DNA of 49,148 nucleotides from an uncultured Vogesella sp. (lineage in GTDB: Bacteria; Pseudomonadota; Gammaproteobacteria; Burkholderiales; Chromobacteriaceae): assembly GCA_946479405.1 (NCBI GenBank), contig CAMLGD010000002.1, forward strand, positions 1-49,148, read 5' to 3'. This document shows positions 1 to 10,117 of this stretch, one piece after another. The notes under the pieces are model-generated. The model saw only the letters and a list, made by a program, of their open reading frames with translations, was not told the origin of the DNA and did no database searches. The position numbers and the translations under genes were made by a program. Position 1 is the stretch's first letter; every line of letters begins with the position of its first letter.

Positions 1-127
1 CGCGCGGGCTGGTGTAGTTTTCGGAGGCAATCAGCTCGATGTGGTCCTGCTGGCGCTGGTCTTCGGCCTGCATGGCGGCCCACAGGGCGTCGTCGAAACC
101 GGCAATCTGCATATCCTGGGTAAACAT
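1..127 (-). CDS. glyA: Serine hydroxymethyltransferase, N-terminal part (window edge)
   Basis: Only the first 42 codons are present; the gene runs off the left edge. The visible protein begins [16 protein letters not shown] and reaches the family-typical [14 protein letters not shown] stretch, which matches the N-terminus of bacterial GlyA closely. The enzyme is a cytosolic PLP protein that interconverts serine and glycine while moving a one-carbon unit to or from tetrahydrofolate. The ATG at 127 is preceded by a GGAGAG ribosome site. A tandem glycine riboswitch and a strong promoter lie upstream on the same strand, so expression should respond to glycine. Confidence 0.93.
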   Translation of the reverse strand, partial: MFTQDMQIAGFDDALWAAMQAEDQRQQDHIELIASENYTSPR

Positions 128-210
128 GGCGCTCTCCAAACGGATGGGCATACGGCCAACGTTGGCCGCATGCCCGATAAACGGGGTGGGTGGTCGCTGG
201 CGACCGTGCT

Positions 211-405
211 TGCCCCCTCTGTCCGTTTGCCTGAGAGATTGGGCGCATCGTGTTGGCGATGCGCCGTGCTGCCTTCGGCGAGATGCGCGGGCGCGCATCT
301 GCTCTCCAGAGAGCCTGGGCAGGACAGTTCTTTTGCCTGAGAGTTTTCGGGGCGATTCCCCTTCGGCGCCGCCGCTGGGTAGTTACCCGGGCGATCTCTC
401 CTGTC
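211..405 (-). ncRNA. Tandem glycine riboswitch upstream of glyA
   Basis: Read on the minus strand, this leader holds two aptamer-like units in series. Each ends with the glycine aptamer signature CTCTCAGGCAAA followed by a GGACAG or CTGTCC-type closing strand (about 343-322 for the first unit and 237-213 for the second). The first unit opens with CAGGAGAGA near 403 and carries GGCGCCGAAGGGG; the second has CTCTGGAGAGC near 310-300 and CGCCGAAGGCAG. The two units are only a few bases apart, as in known tandem glycine riboswitches, which bind glycine and control glycine-use genes. I cannot tell from sequence alone whether glycine turns glyA on or off here. Confidence 0.93.
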
Positions 406-426
406 TGCCTGACATGGCTGTCATCC

Positions 427-455
427 AATCTAGAGAGCGCCTTGCAGGGCGTCAA
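427..455 (-). promoter_or_regulatory. Sigma-70-type promoter for the glyA leader
   Basis: On the minus strand a TTGACG -35 box (455-450) is separated by exactly 17 bases from a TAGATT -10 box (432-427). Transcription should start near 420, giving a leader of about 290 bases that contains the whole glycine riboswitch. Confidence 0.75.
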
Positions 456-853
456 TGCGTGTTGCCGGCCGCATTTTCGCTGCCTGGCGGCCAGTCTTGG
501 CTGGCGGTGCTGGCAGGGTGGGAAAAGCGTGGAAATTGCGTCGGTCATGGCATGAAAGCGGTCGGCTATGGCAATGCTCCGGTGTCGCTCGCCGGCATGG
601 TGTGGCAATTATAAAATTTTGATTTTTATGGGAAATGCGGCTTTTTTGCGACAGTTTTCCTCCGCGGCAAACGGTAATCGCTTGCACCACGGTGGTGGTG
701 ATTGATTTTCGTTATGGATGGTAATTTTTTCGTAAAAATACATTTATATGATCCATATCGAACATTTGTGTCGCAATTTTGATGTTGCGCTGCACAAGAA
801 GACGCTACAATTCCGCTGTAGTTTGATGACTGAAAAACATATTGGACGATGAA
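456..853. other. Intergenic region between glyA promoter and a small plus-strand gene
   Basis: No convincing coding sequence is seen. The left part is G+C-rich; the stretch from about 610 to 850 is clearly A+T-rich, as expected of promoter DNA. It contains a possible promoter for the following small gene (separate entry). Confidence 0.6.
783..811 (+). promoter_or_regulatory. Possible promoter for the small gene at 854
   Basis: A good -10 box TACAAT (806-811) lies about 40 bases before the start codon. The -35 is weak: TGTTGC at 783-788 gives a 17-base spacer, TTGCGC at 785-790 gives 15. The location in an A+T-rich stretch supports it. Confidence 0.4.
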
Positions 854-1066
854 ATGAAATACATTATCTCTAGCCTGCTGGCACTGCTGCGTACCAAAAA
901 CATGCAACTGGAACCTGGTCTGCGCGTGAATTACGCCCCGCATGGCTATGTGAAGAAGTACGACGGCATCGTGGTTGCCATGGACAAGGCGCGTGGCGTG
1001 CTGGTGGCCTGGCCGCGTGGCGGCAGCGACTGGCTGTCGAAGAGTGATCTGGCAGTGATCTGCTGA
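854..1066 (+). CDS. Small uncharacterised protein (70 aa)
   Basis: I do not recognise this family. The ATG at 854 follows a GGA at 844-846 and is preferred to the in-frame TTG at 842. The protein starts with a short hydrophobic stretch (MKYIISSLLALL), then becomes basic and aromatic (YAPHGYVKKYDG) and ends in DLAVIC. The sequence from about residue 20 has the look of a small beta-rich fold with a V-x-A-W strand. It stands alone between an A+T-rich promoter region and a clear rho-independent terminator, which argues it is a real single-gene unit. Function unknown. Confidence 0.7.
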   Translation: MKYIISSLLALLRTKNMQLEPGLRVNYAPHGYVKKYDGIVVAMDKARGVLVAWPRGGSDWLSKSDLAVIC

Positions 1067-1083
1067 AATATTCGAATATGAAG

Positions 1084-1116
1084 AAACGGCTCGCAATTGG
1101 CGGGCCGTTTTTTTTT
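1084..1116 (+). terminator. Rho-independent terminator of the small gene
   Basis: Stem AAACGGC-T-CGC pairs with GCG-G-GCCGTTT around an AATTG loop, followed by a run of nine T. It lies 18 bases after the stop codon at 1066. Confidence 0.85.
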
Positions 1117-1133
1117 GCCTTGCTGGCGGGCAA

Positions 1134-1160
1134 ATAAAAAACGCGCACCGGAGTGCGCGT
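1134..1160 (-). terminator. Rho-independent terminator of betA
   Basis: On the minus strand ACGCGCAC pairs with GTGCGCGT around a four-base loop and is followed by a T run (A run at 1134-1140 on the plus strand). It sits 20 bases downstream of the betA stop. Confidence 0.85.
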
Positions 1161-1179
1161 GACAAGTGCCAAGCAGCGG

Positions 1180-2919
1180 TCAACGCATGGTTGCGGCCTT
1201 GGGTGGGTACCACAGCAGGGCCGCTTGCGGATCGTGCGCGACGGCTTGGGCCAGCTTTACCGGCTGCCGGCCGGCGACAAAGTAGGGCGCCTGCGAACGC
1301 GGCAGCGGCGCGCGGCCGCGGATACGGTCGGCGATCTTCTCCGCCATCATGATGGTGGGGGCGTTGAGGTTGCCGGTGGTGACTTGCGGCATGATCGAGG
1401 CATCCACCACGCGCAGCCCGGACAGACCATGCACTCGGCCTTCGTTGTCCACTACCGCCATCGGATCGCTGGCGTCGCCCATCTTGCAGGTGCAGGACGG
1501 ATGCAGCGCGGTTTCGGCATGTTCGCGCACGAAGGCATCGATCTCGGCATCGCTCTTGATCATCATGCCCGGCTTGATTTCCTTGCCACGGAACTGGTCC
1601 ATTGCCTGCTGGGCGATGATCTCGCGGGTGATGCGCACTCCGGCGCGGAACTCGCGCCAGTCGGTGTCGTGCGCCATGTAGTTGAAGCGTAGGATCGGAT
1701 GGTCGCGCGGGTCGCAGCTTTTCAGCTTCACGCTGCCGGTGCTGGGCGAGCGCATGGAGCCGACATGGCACTGAAAGCCGTGCGCCTTCACCGGGTTGCT
1801 GCCGTCGTAGTTCATCGCCAGCGGAATGAAGTGGTACTGCAGATTGGGCCAGGCAAAACTTTCGTCGCTGCGGATGAAGCCGCCGGCCTCGAAGTGGTTG
1901 CTGGCGCCGATGCCGGTGCCGCGCAGATACCATTCGATGCCGATCGGCGGTTTGTTCCACCACTGCAGCGCCGGATACAGCGACACCGGTTTGAGGCATT
2001 CGTACTGTAGGTACATTTCCAGGTGGTCCTGCAGGTTTTCGCCCACCCCCGGCAGGTGTGCCACGCTATTGATGCCCATGGCGCGCAGCTCATCGGCGTT
2101 GCCGACGCCGGAGCGTTGCAGCAGCTGCGGTGAAGCGATGGCGCCGTTGCTGACGATCACTTCACGGCTGGCAAACGCCTCGTGCCAGCGGTCGCCCTGT
2201 AGGTAGCTGACGCCGATGGCGCGCTTGCCGTCGAACAGGATGCGGTCGGCCAGCGCGCGGGTCTTCACCTGCAAGGTTGGCCGCTGCCGCGCGGTGTCGA
2301 GGTAGGCCAGCGAGGTGCTGCAGCGGCGGCCGTCGGCGGTAGTGGTGCGGTCCATCGGGCCGAAGCCTTCCTGCCGATAACCGTTCAGGTCGTCGGTGCG
2401 CGGGTGGCCGGCCTGTTCGCCAGCGGCGACGAAGGCGGCAAACAGCGGCGAGATGTCTGCCTTGGGCGTGGTGACGTGCAGCGGGCCGTTATCGCCGTGA
2501 TAGTCGTTGCCGCCCTTGTCATAGGTCTCGGCCTTGCGGAAATACGGCAGGCAGTCGCGGTAGCTCCAGTCCTCCAGCCCTTTGTTTGCGGCCCAGCCGT
2601 CGTAATCCATGGCATTGCCGCGGATGTAGACCATGCCGTTGATCAGTGAGGAACCGCCCAGGCCTTTGCCGCGGCCCTGGGTCATGATGCGGTTGCCCAT
2701 ATGCGGTTCGGGCTGGGTGGTGTAGGCCCAGTTATAGGTCTTGCCCTGCAGCGGGTAGGCCAGCGCGGATGGCATCTGCGTGCGCCAGTCCAGGCGCCAG
2801 TCCGGGCCACCGGCTTCCAGCAGCAGCACGCTCACGCCCGGGTCTTCGGTCAGCCGCGCAGCCAGTACGCAGCCGGCCGAACCGGCGCCGACGATGATGT
2901 AGTCGAATTCCTGTTTCAT
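1180..2919 (-). CDS. betA: Choline dehydrogenase (GMC oxidoreductase)
   Basis: A 579-residue FAD flavoprotein of the GMC family. It oxidises choline to betaine aldehyde and can carry on to glycine betaine, passing electrons to the respiratory chain at the inner membrane. Visible marks are the N-terminal FAD-binding [14 protein letters not shown] (about 11-24), the glycine-rich [15 protein letters not shown] (about 83-97) and the active-site region [10 protein letters not shown] near 465, all as in BetA. The length is close to E. coli BetA. It follows betB on the same strand after 120 bases containing a hairpin, so the two form a betBA unit. No betI repressor or choline transporter gene is in view. 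Confidence 0.93.
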   Translation of the reverse strand: MKQEFDYIIVGAGSAGCVLAARLTEDPGVSVLLLEAGGPDWRLDWRTQMPSALAYPLQGKTYNWAYTTQPEPHMGNRIMTQGRGKGLGGSSLINGMVYIRGNAMDYDGWAANKGLEDWSYRDCLPYFRKAETYDKGGNDYHGDNGPLHVTTPKADISPLFAAFVAAGEQAGHPRTDDLNGYRQEGFGPMDRTTTADGRRCSTSLAYLDTARQRPTLQVKTRALADRILFDGKRAIGVSYLQGDRWHEAFASREVIVSNGAIASPQLLQRSGVGNADELRAMGINSVAHLPGVGENLQDHLEMYLQYECLKPVSLYPALQWWNKPPIGIEWYLRGTGIGASNHFEAGGFIRSDESFAWPNLQYHFIPLAMNYDGSNPVKAHGFQCHVGSMRSPSTGSVKLKSCDPRDHPILRFNYMAHDTDWREFRAGVRITREIIAQQAMDQFRGKEIKPGMMIKSDAEIDAFVREHAETALHPSCTCKMGDASDPMAVVDNEGRVHGLSGLRVVDASIMPQVTTGNLNAPTIMMAEKIADRIRGRAPLPRSQAPYFVAGRQPVKLAQAVAHDPQAALLWYPPKAATMR

Positions 2920-2985
2920 GACCGTTCTCTTGCGGCAGGGCCGCGTTCAGGGGTGGGCGGACATTTCAGTAAACGGCACAGGCGC

Positions 2986-3015
2986 GCCCGCTGCGGAGGG
3001 TTGGCCGCAGCGGGC
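2986..3015 (-). terminator. Hairpin between betB and betA using one GTTGGCCGCA copy
   Basis: GCCCGCTGCGG (2986-2996) pairs perfectly with CCGCAGCGGGC (3005-3015), an 11-bp stem with an 8-base loop. The CCGCA half belongs to a copy of the dispersed repeat (3001-3009). There is no T run, so it may be a weak terminator or an RNA-stabilising hairpin inside the operon. Confidence 0.55.
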
Positions 3016-3039
3016 TGGCGGGTGCCGGGTGTGCGTGTC

Positions 3040-4503
<1,464 letters not shown>

Positions 4504-4733
4504 GTCGTCTCCTTACTGGTCGCCTATGATATGCCAGCATTGAGCCATGTCTGGCGAGGTGATTCCTGTCTGTTTCCGACATCAACCCATGTCGGCCCGA
4601 CCACGGATAATGTCCAGAAAAGGCCAACCGGTGACGGCTGGCGACCAGTACGCAATGTGGCTGCAGGCTAAGGTTGGCCGCAATGCCCCTGGCGGGCTGG
4701 CAATATGAACTGCAGGCACAAGGAGACAACACC

Positions 4734-5594
4734 ATGACCGCATCCCACCGTTACACCCTCGCCTGTACCTGTCGCAGCGGGCCGGGCCAGGTCGCCCGCA
4801 TTTCGCATCTGCTGGACATGCAGCACTGCTATATCGATGAACTGGCCGTATTTGACGACCCGGATACCGAGCGCTTTTTCGTGCGCTGCACCTTCCACGC
4901 GCTGGATGGCACCTTTACCGAAGACGGGCTGCGTACGGCACTGAGCAGCCTGACTGCGCAGGGGGTGATCGAATGGACGCTGCACGACAGCCATGTGCGC
5001 CCGCGCGTACTGATCATGGTGTCCAAGCTGGACCACTGCCTGAACGACCTGCTGTATCGCCGCAAGATGGGTGATCTGGACATGGACGTGGTGGCGGTGG
5101 TGTCCAATCACCCGGATCTGGCGTCTATCGCGCAGGCCTACGATATTCCTTACCACCACCTGCCGCTGACGGCGGACACCAAGCCGCAGCAGGAGGCGGC
5201 GCTGCTGGCGCTGGTGGAGTCTACCGGTGCCGAGCTGGTGGTGCTGGCGCGCTATATGCAGGTGTTGTCGCAGGAAACTTCGCGGCTGCTGTCCGGGCGG
5301 GCGATCAATATCCATCATTCGTTCCTGCCCGGCTTCAAGGGCGCCAAACCCTACCATCAGGCCCATGCCCGCGGCGTGAAGCTGATCGGTGCCACCGCGC
5401 ACTATGTCACCGACGATCTGGACGAAGGTCCGATCATCGAGCAGGTGGTAGAGCGCGTCGATCACGCGCACAGTGCCGAGCAGTTGCTGACGGTGGGGCG
5501 TGACATGGAGTGCCTGGCGCTGGCACGTGCGGTGCGCTTCCATCTGGAGCGCCGTGTGTTCATGAACGGGAATCGTACCGTCGTGCTGCGCTGA
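4734..5594 (+). CDS. purU: Formyltetrahydrofolate deformylase
   Basis: A 286-residue cytosolic enzyme that hydrolyses 10-formyl-tetrahydrofolate to formate and free tetrahydrofolate, balancing the one-carbon pool. An N-terminal ACT-like regulatory domain (about 7-85) precedes the formyltransferase fold (about 90-286). The catalytic triad expected of this fold is visible: N192 and H194 in INIHHSFLPG, and D230 in DDLDEGP. The ATG at 4734 has an AAGGAG site 8 bases upstream; earlier in-frame ATGs lack one. A repeat copy sits in the leader at 4674. Placement opposite betBA fits disposal of one-carbon units from betaine demethylation, as an inference. Confidence 0.93.
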   Translation: MTASHRYTLACTCRSGPGQVARISHLLDMQHCYIDELAVFDDPDTERFFVRCTFHALDGTFTEDGLRTALSSLTAQGVIEWTLHDSHVRPRVLIMVSKLDHCLNDLLYRRKMGDLDMDVVAVVSNHPDLASIAQAYDIPYHHLPLTADTKPQQEAALLALVESTGAELVVLARYMQVLSQETSRLLSGRAINIHHSFLPGFKGAKPYHQAHARGVKLIGATAHYVTDDLDEGPIIEQVVERVDHAHSAEQLLTVGRDMECLALARAVRFHLERRVFMNGNRTVVLR

Positions 5595-5617
5595 TTTGGT
5601 GCATTGGGGCGGCCAAG

Positions 5618-5638
5618 TTGGCCGCATGGTGCGGCCAA
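5618..5638 (+). terminator. Inverted pair of GTTGGCCGCA copies behind purU
   Basis: TTGGCCGCA (5618-5626), loop TGG, TGCGGCCAA (5630-5638): two repeat copies head to head forming a perfect 9-bp stem just after the purU stop. The arrangement is the same as paired uptake sequences used as terminators in Neisseria and Haemophilus. There is no T run. Confidence 0.6.
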
Positions 5639-5723
5639 CCTTGCCAGTAGCCGAGAAGGCAATGTGTTTTGCTTTTATCGGCTTGGGTCGGGTTGCGGTA
5701 TCGGCGACTTTTGCGCCCACACA

Positions 5724-5756
5724 ACAAAGCCCTTGCGCATAGCGCAAGGGCTTTGT
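5724..5756. terminator. Long perfect hairpin between purU and carbonic anhydrase
   Basis: ACAAAGCCCTTGCGC pairs with its exact complement around an ATA loop, a 15-bp stem. It lies between convergent genes and probably ends transcription from both sides. Confidence 0.75.
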
Positions 5757-5802
5757 CCATCATGCCGGGGTTGGCCGCAGGGCGCGGCGGAGCCGGCGTG
5801 TA

Positions 5803-6465
5803 TCAGGCAGCGGAGACCTGTTGCCTGGGTTGCAGCGGACACACCAGCGGCACGAACGCCTTGCCGGCGGCATCGTAACCCCACAGTGCGCCGTCGTTGA
5901 GATCGAAATACCAGCCATCTAGCACCAGTTGGCCAGCCTGCACTTTTTCTGCCAGCCACGGGTAGGACAGCAGATTGTCCAGCGACACCATGATGGCGGC
6001 CTGCTCGCAACGATGCAGGCGCTGCGCTTCGTTTTCGTGACCGTAGCTGCGATAGACAAAATCGCGCGCCGGCGCGGCAATGTCCAGCCAGCGGGTGAGG
6101 GCGCTATCCTGCGGCGTGGAACGCTGCATCAGCGCGCGGATGCCGCCGCAGCCGGCATGGCCCATCACGATAATGCGTTCCACGTTCAGGCTCAGCACTG
6201 CGAACTCCAGTGCCGCCGCCACGCTGGCGTGCTGGTTGCCGGCATCGTACGGCGGCACCAGGTTGGCCACATTGCGAACCACGAACATCTCTCCCGGCTG
6301 GCTGCTCATCAGCGCCGGTGGGTGTACGCGTGAATCACAGCAGCCGATCACCAGCGTGGCCGGGTGCTGGCCGTGGCGCAGTGCTTCGTACAGGTTTTGT
6401 TCCGGGGAAAAGTAGTTTTGCTGAAAGCGGCGAAAGCCATCCAGCAGGGGTTCGACCGAGTTCAT
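5803..6465 (-). CDS. Beta-class carbonic anhydrase
   Basis: A 220-residue zinc enzyme that interconverts CO2 and bicarbonate in the cytosol. The zinc and active-site residues of the beta class are all present: C42, D44 and R46 in GCCDSRV, then H103 and C106 in GHAGCGG. Length is normal for this family. I chose the ATG at 6465 because homology starts there; a longer reading adds 35 low-quality residues. The ribosome site is weak. It lies downstream of moaA on the same strand with a gap of 118 bases holding a repeat copy (6562). It could be called can or cynT; no cyanase is nearby, so a general bicarbonate-supply role is more likely. Confidence 0.9.
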   Translation of the reverse strand: MNSVEPLLDGFRRFQQNYFSPEQNLYEALRHGQHPATLVIGCCDSRVHPPALMSSQPGEMFVVRNVANLVPPYDAGNQHASVAAALEFAVLSLNVERIIVMGHAGCGGIRALMQRSTPQDSALTRWLDIAAPARDFVYRSYGHENEAQRLHRCEQAAIMVSLDNLLSYPWLAEKVQAGQLVLDGWYFDLNDGALWGYDAAGKAFVPLVCPLQPRQQVSAA

Positions 6466-6583
6466 GATGCGGCTCGCTTGAAGGGTTCTGGTGCAGGCGG
6501 TCTTGTTGGGCAAAACCGGCTGCAGCAGAGCCCGCTGCCGACAGCAGGCTGGTGGCTGTGGTGCGGCCAACGTTGGTGGCGCT

Positions 6584-7558
6584 CTAGCCGCCGGTCATCG
6601 ACATGAAGCGCACTACCTGGTTCGGGCGCTCGATGAATTCGTGTTTTTCCGGTTTCAGTTCAATGGCGTGGCGGATGGCGGCTTCCAGCTCGGCATCGGT
6701 ACAGCCGGCGCGCAACAGCGGGCGCAGCTCGAAGCGTTCTTCCTGCCCCAGGCACATGTACAGTGTGCCATCCACCGACAGTCGCACGCGGTTGCAGGTG
6801 GCGCAGAAGTGCTGCGACATCGGTGTGATCAGCCCCAGAGTGAAGCGGCCATCGCGGCTTTCCCAGTAACGGGCCGGGCCGCCGCCCAGGGTTTTGCAGC
6901 TTTCCTGCAGCTCGAAGCGCTGGCTCAGGTCGGCCAGTAGCCGCGACAGGTTCAACCCCTGGGTGTGCTGCCCGGTGCTGCCCATCGGCATGGCTTCGAT
7001 CAGGCGCAGGATGAAACCGTGCTCGATGCAGAAGGCGATCATGGCCTCGATGTCGCCATCGTTGACGCCAACCATCGGCACCATATTGATCTTGATGGTC
7101 TTGAAGCCGGCGTCGCGTGCCGCCGACAGGCCGTGCAGTACTTTGTCCAGGCTGTCGCTGCCGCTGATCTCCTGCACGCAGTCGCGACGCAGCGAGTCCA
7201 GGCTGACGTTGAGGCGGCTGAGGCCGGCATCGAACAGCGCCTGCGCGTGTTTGTCCAGCTGGGTGCCGTTGGTGGTCAGCGACAGGTCTTCTACGCCGGG
7301 CAGGGCAGATAGTCGTGCGGCCAACTCTGGCAGGTTGCGACGCAGCAGTGGCTCGCCGCCGGTGAGACGGAAACGGCGGGTGCCCATGCGGGCGAAGGTG
7401 GCGATGACGCGCGTCATCTCGTCGAAGGTCAGCCAGTTTTCCGGCTCTTCGAAGCCCTTGAAGCCTTTCGGAATGCAGTAGCTGCAACGCAAGTCGCAAC
7501 GGTCGGTTACCGAGACGCGCAAGTATTCGATGGTTCTGCCAAAGCGGTCGGACAACAT
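6584..7558 (-). CDS. moaA: GTP 3',8-cyclase, molybdenum cofactor biosynthesis protein A
   Basis: A 324-residue radical SAM enzyme. It catalyses the first step of molybdopterin synthesis, turning GTP into 3',8-cyclo-GTP. The N-terminal cluster CxxxCxxC is C21, C25 and C28 (CDLRCSYC). The C-terminal second cluster is in FCATCNRVRLS with a third Cys in MCLG, and the protein ends in the Gly-Gly tail that MoaA needs for activity. I chose the ATG at 7558, with GGAAAG upstream; a longer reading adds 15 residues without homology. No other moa gene is nearby, so it is a lone moaA. Confidence 0.94.
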   Translation of the reverse strand: MLSDRFGRTIEYLRVSVTDRCDLRCSYCIPKGFKGFEEPENWLTFDEMTRVIATFARMGTRRFRLTGGEPLLRRNLPELAARLSALPGVEDLSLTTNGTQLDKHAQALFDAGLSRLNVSLDSLRRDCVQEISGSDSLDKVLHGLSAARDAGFKTIKINMVPMVGVNDGDIEAMIAFCIEHGFILRLIEAMPMGSTGQHTQGLNLSRLLADLSQRFELQESCKTLGGGPARYWESRDGRFTLGLITPMSQHFCATCNRVRLSVDGTLYMCLGQEERFELRPLLRAGCTDAELEAAIRHAIELKPEKHEFIERPNQVVRFMSMTGG

Positions 7559-7780
7559 ACGGCACTTTCCGGGTTCGGGTGAGTTGCACAAAGTGTAGGT
7601 CAAAGCAAACGCCTTGCCAGTTGGCCGGTGGTAGGCTGCCGGCTACCTCTTTCGATGTAGGGGTTGGCTGCGGGCGCTACTTAGTCGGGCCGGCGGTCAT
7701 TTGCTGACAGTATGCGGCGACTTGCTGCCGGTCTGCTTTGCTTATTGCGACATTTTGCCGGCGGGCTTGTTCGCGGTGGC

Positions 7781-7808
7781 GAAAAAGAAAACGGGCCCGC
7801 AGGCCCGT
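7781..7808 (-). terminator. Rho-independent terminator of puuC
   Basis: On the minus strand ACGGGCC pairs with GGCCCGT around a short loop, then a T-rich tract (TTTTCTTTTT). It lies about 20 bases after the aldehyde dehydrogenase stop. Confidence 0.8.
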
Positions 7809-7828
7809 GGTAACAAGATCGCGCCGGA

Positions 7829-9316
7829 TTACAGCTTGATCAGCGTCGATTTCAGCTCGGTGTATTTTTCCAGCGCATGCAGCGATTTGTCGCGGCCGTT
7901 GCCGGATTGCTTGAAGCCGCCGAACGGGAAGTTCATGTCGCCGCCCTCGTCATAGCAGTTCACCCACACCGTGCCGGCGCGCAGACGGCGCGATACCTGG
8001 TGCGCGGTGGTGACATTGCTGGTCCATACCGCCGCGGCCAGACCGTACTCGGTATCGTTGGCGATGCGGATGGCTTCTTCCACATCCTTGAAGGTGATAA
8101 TGGACAGCACCGGGCCGAAGATTTCTTCGCGGCAGATGGTCATGTCCGGGCGCTGGCACACGAAGGCGGTCGGCTCGATGAACAGACCGGTATCGACGTG
8201 GGCAGCCTTGCCGCCGCAAACCAGTTCGGCACCTTCGGCCTTGGCCTTGTCGATATAGGACAGCACCTTGTCGTACTGCAGGCGGTCGACGATGGCGCCC
8301 ATGCCGGTGGCCGGGTCCAGCGGATCGGCTGGAGTGTAGCCGGCGGCTGCCTTCTTGAATTCGGCGATGAAGGCATCCTTGATGTCTTCATGTACCAGCA
8401 GACGCGAGCCGGCGGTACACATTTCACCCATGTTGTAGAAGATGGCGCCGGCGGCGGTACGCGCGGCGCGGGCGATATCCGGGCAATCCTGCAGCACGAT
8501 GTTGGGCGATTTGCCGCCCAGTTCCAGCCACACCCGCTTGAGGTTGGACTGCGCGGCATCGGCGGCAATGATCTTGCCGACGCCGGTGGAGCCGGTGAAG
8601 GCGATGCAGTCGATGTCCATGTGCATGGCCAGACGCTTGCCCACATCACCAGCACCCGGCAGTACCTGGAATACGCCGTCCGGCATGCCGGCTTCCTTGG
8701 CCAGTGCGGCCAGGCGAATGGCGGTCAGCGGCGATTTTTCCGATGGTTTCAGGATCAGCGCGTTGCCTGCGGCCAGCGCCGGGCCAAATTTCCAGCTGGC
8801 CATCAGGATCGGGAAATTCCACGGCACCACGGCTGCAACCACGCCGATAGCTTCGCGAGTCACCATGCCAACCAGTTTCGGGTCGACCGGGGCAACTTCG
8901 CCACCGACCTTGTCGATTGCTTCGGCAAACCATTCCACACAATAGGCTGCCCCCGGTACATCCACGGTAGTGGTGTCGCCAATGGGCTTGCCGGCATCCA
9001 GGGTTTCCAGCAGCGCCAGCTCGTCGCCATGCTGGCGGATCAGCGCGGCAAAGCGCTTCAGGATGCGGCCGCGGGCCAGCGGGGCCAGATTGGCCCAGCC
9101 GCCGTTGTCGAAGGCGCGGCGGGCGGCTTTTACCGCCAGCTCTACTTCGTGCTCACCCGCCCAGGCAATGCTGGCGAGCTTGGCGCCGGTTGCCGGGTTG
9201 ATGCAATCGAAGGTGCGGCCATCGGCCGCGTCGACGTAATGCCCGTCGATAAAGGCGCGGCCTTCGATCTTGAGGTCGCTGGAAAGGGCTTTCCACTCAG
9301 CGTGGGTGCGAGCCAT
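7829..9316 (-). CDS. puuC: Gamma-glutamyl-gamma-aminobutyraldehyde dehydrogenase
   Basis: A 495-residue NAD(P)-dependent aldehyde dehydrogenase. N167 in VPWNFP, E265 in LELGGKS and the nucleophile C300 in GEMCTAGSR are in place. The N-terminus (ADGRTFDCINPATG) and neighbours point to PuuC, which oxidises the aldehyde made from putrescine or gamma-glutamyl-putrescine to the acid. AldA-type specificity cannot be excluded, and the enzyme may also act on plain 4-aminobutyraldehyde. It is directly downstream of the puuR-like regulator only in opposite order: puuR is 45 bases upstream on the same strand, so they are probably co-transcribed. A GGAG ribosome site precedes the start. Confidence 0.88.
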   Translation of the reverse strand: MARTHAEWKALSSDLKIEGRAFIDGHYVDAADGRTFDCINPATGAKLASIAWAGEHEVELAVKAARRAFDNGGWANLAPLARGRILKRFAALIRQHGDELALLETLDAGKPIGDTTTVDVPGAAYCVEWFAEAIDKVGGEVAPVDPKLVGMVTREAIGVVAAVVPWNFPILMASWKFGPALAAGNALILKPSEKSPLTAIRLAALAKEAGMPDGVFQVLPGAGDVGKRLAMHMDIDCIAFTGSTGVGKIIAADAAQSNLKRVWLELGGKSPNIVLQDCPDIARAARTAAGAIFYNMGEMCTAGSRLLVHEDIKDAFIAEFKKAAAGYTPADPLDPATGMGAIVDRLQYDKVLSYIDKAKAEGAELVCGGKAAHVDTGLFIEPTAFVCQRPDMTICREEIFGPVLSIITFKDVEEAIRIANDTEYGLAAAVWTSNVTTAHQVSRRLRAGTVWVNCYDEGGDMNFPFGGFKQSGNGRDKSLHALEKYTELKSTLIKL

Positions 9317-9361
9317 TGTGATTCTCCTTTGTTGTGTCTACCCGCCCGGTGTCAGAGGCGG

Positions 9362-9907
9362 TCAGAACGTAGGGGGCGAACTTGCGCTGACAATTTCGCA
9401 GGTATCGCCGCCAACGTTGCGAAAACGGTGTGGCAACTTGCTATCAAAGTAATAAGAGTCGCCCGGCCCCAGAACGCGCACGTCGTTACCCACGGTAACT
9501 TCGATGCTGCCTTTCAGGACCACGCCGCCTTCCTGTCCTTCGTGCATCAGCATTTCCGGGCCGGTATCGGCATCGGGCTGGTACACCTCGCGCAGGATGG
9601 CGATGTCGCGACGCTCGTGGGACGTGCCGACCAGCAATAGCTGGATTTGGTCGTTGCCCAGGTTGGGGAGCTCGTCGTGGGTGTAGAACACGCGCGGCTG
9701 TTGCGGGTCTGCGTCAAAGGTGAAGAAGTCCGACAGGGTCATCGGCATGCCTTCCAGCACTTTGCGCAGCGAACTGATCGAAGGGCTGACGCGATTCTGC
9801 TCGATCAAAGAGATCGTGCCGTTGGTAACGCCAGCTCGTTTGGCCAGTTCGCGCTGGGAAAGACCCATGCGTTCGCGAACCATCCGTAGTCGTGCTCCGA
9901 CATCCAT
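9362..9907 (-). CDS. puuR: HTH-cupin transcriptional regulator, PuuR type
   Basis: A 181-residue regulator with an N-terminal XRE helix-turn-helix (about 6-61; LSQRELAKRAGVTNGTISLIEQNRVSPSI is split between its helices) and a C-terminal cupin domain (about 110-175; GPGDSYYFDSKLPHRF). This layout is that of PuuR, which represses putrescine-use genes and is relieved by putrescine. It stands between puuC, which it precedes, and the divergent ald-puuD-puuA operon, the expected place for a local regulator of both. Confidence 0.85.
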   Translation of the reverse strand: MDVGARLRMVRERMGLSQRELAKRAGVTNGTISLIEQNRVSPSISSLRKVLEGMPMTLSDFFTFDADPQQPRVFYTHDELPNLGNDQIQLLLVGTSHERRDIAILREVYQPDADTGPEMLMHEGQEGGVVLKGSIEVTVGNDVRVLGPGDSYYFDSKLPHRFRNVGGDTCEIVSASSPPTF

Positions 9908-10006
9908 GCTTTCTGTCCAATCCGTATGTTAATAATTTTAGACGTTCAATGATAAGGATTTTGACCGCTTTTGGCTGCTTTGCTGCGATGCAATAACGAA
10001 AAATCT

Positions 10007-10021
10007 TTGCAACGTGTGCAA
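10007..10021. promoter_or_regulatory. Possible operator in the puuR/ald divergent region
   Basis: The 210-base A+T-rich region between puuR and ald carries the inverted repeat TTGCA-N5-TGCAA. Further TTGCAA and GATGCAATAA half-sites lie close by, and a GTTGT...ACAAC inverted repeat surrounds the T run near 10065. Any of these might bind the PuuR-like protein. I see no clear match to the E. coli PuuR box. Confidence 0.3.
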
Positions 10022-10117
10022 TTTATAGTCAAAATCAGTGTGTGGTTGCAAGCTTGTTGTAGATTTTTTTAAACAACACCTGTACAACAGATCACGACAC
10101 ACCCAAAGGAGACAGCT

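Noticed and set aside
7877..9640. 587-codon plus-strand open frame antisense to puuC and puuR
   Set aside because: Antisense to a well-recognised aldehyde dehydrogenase; no family resemblance; typical of high-G+C third-position bias.
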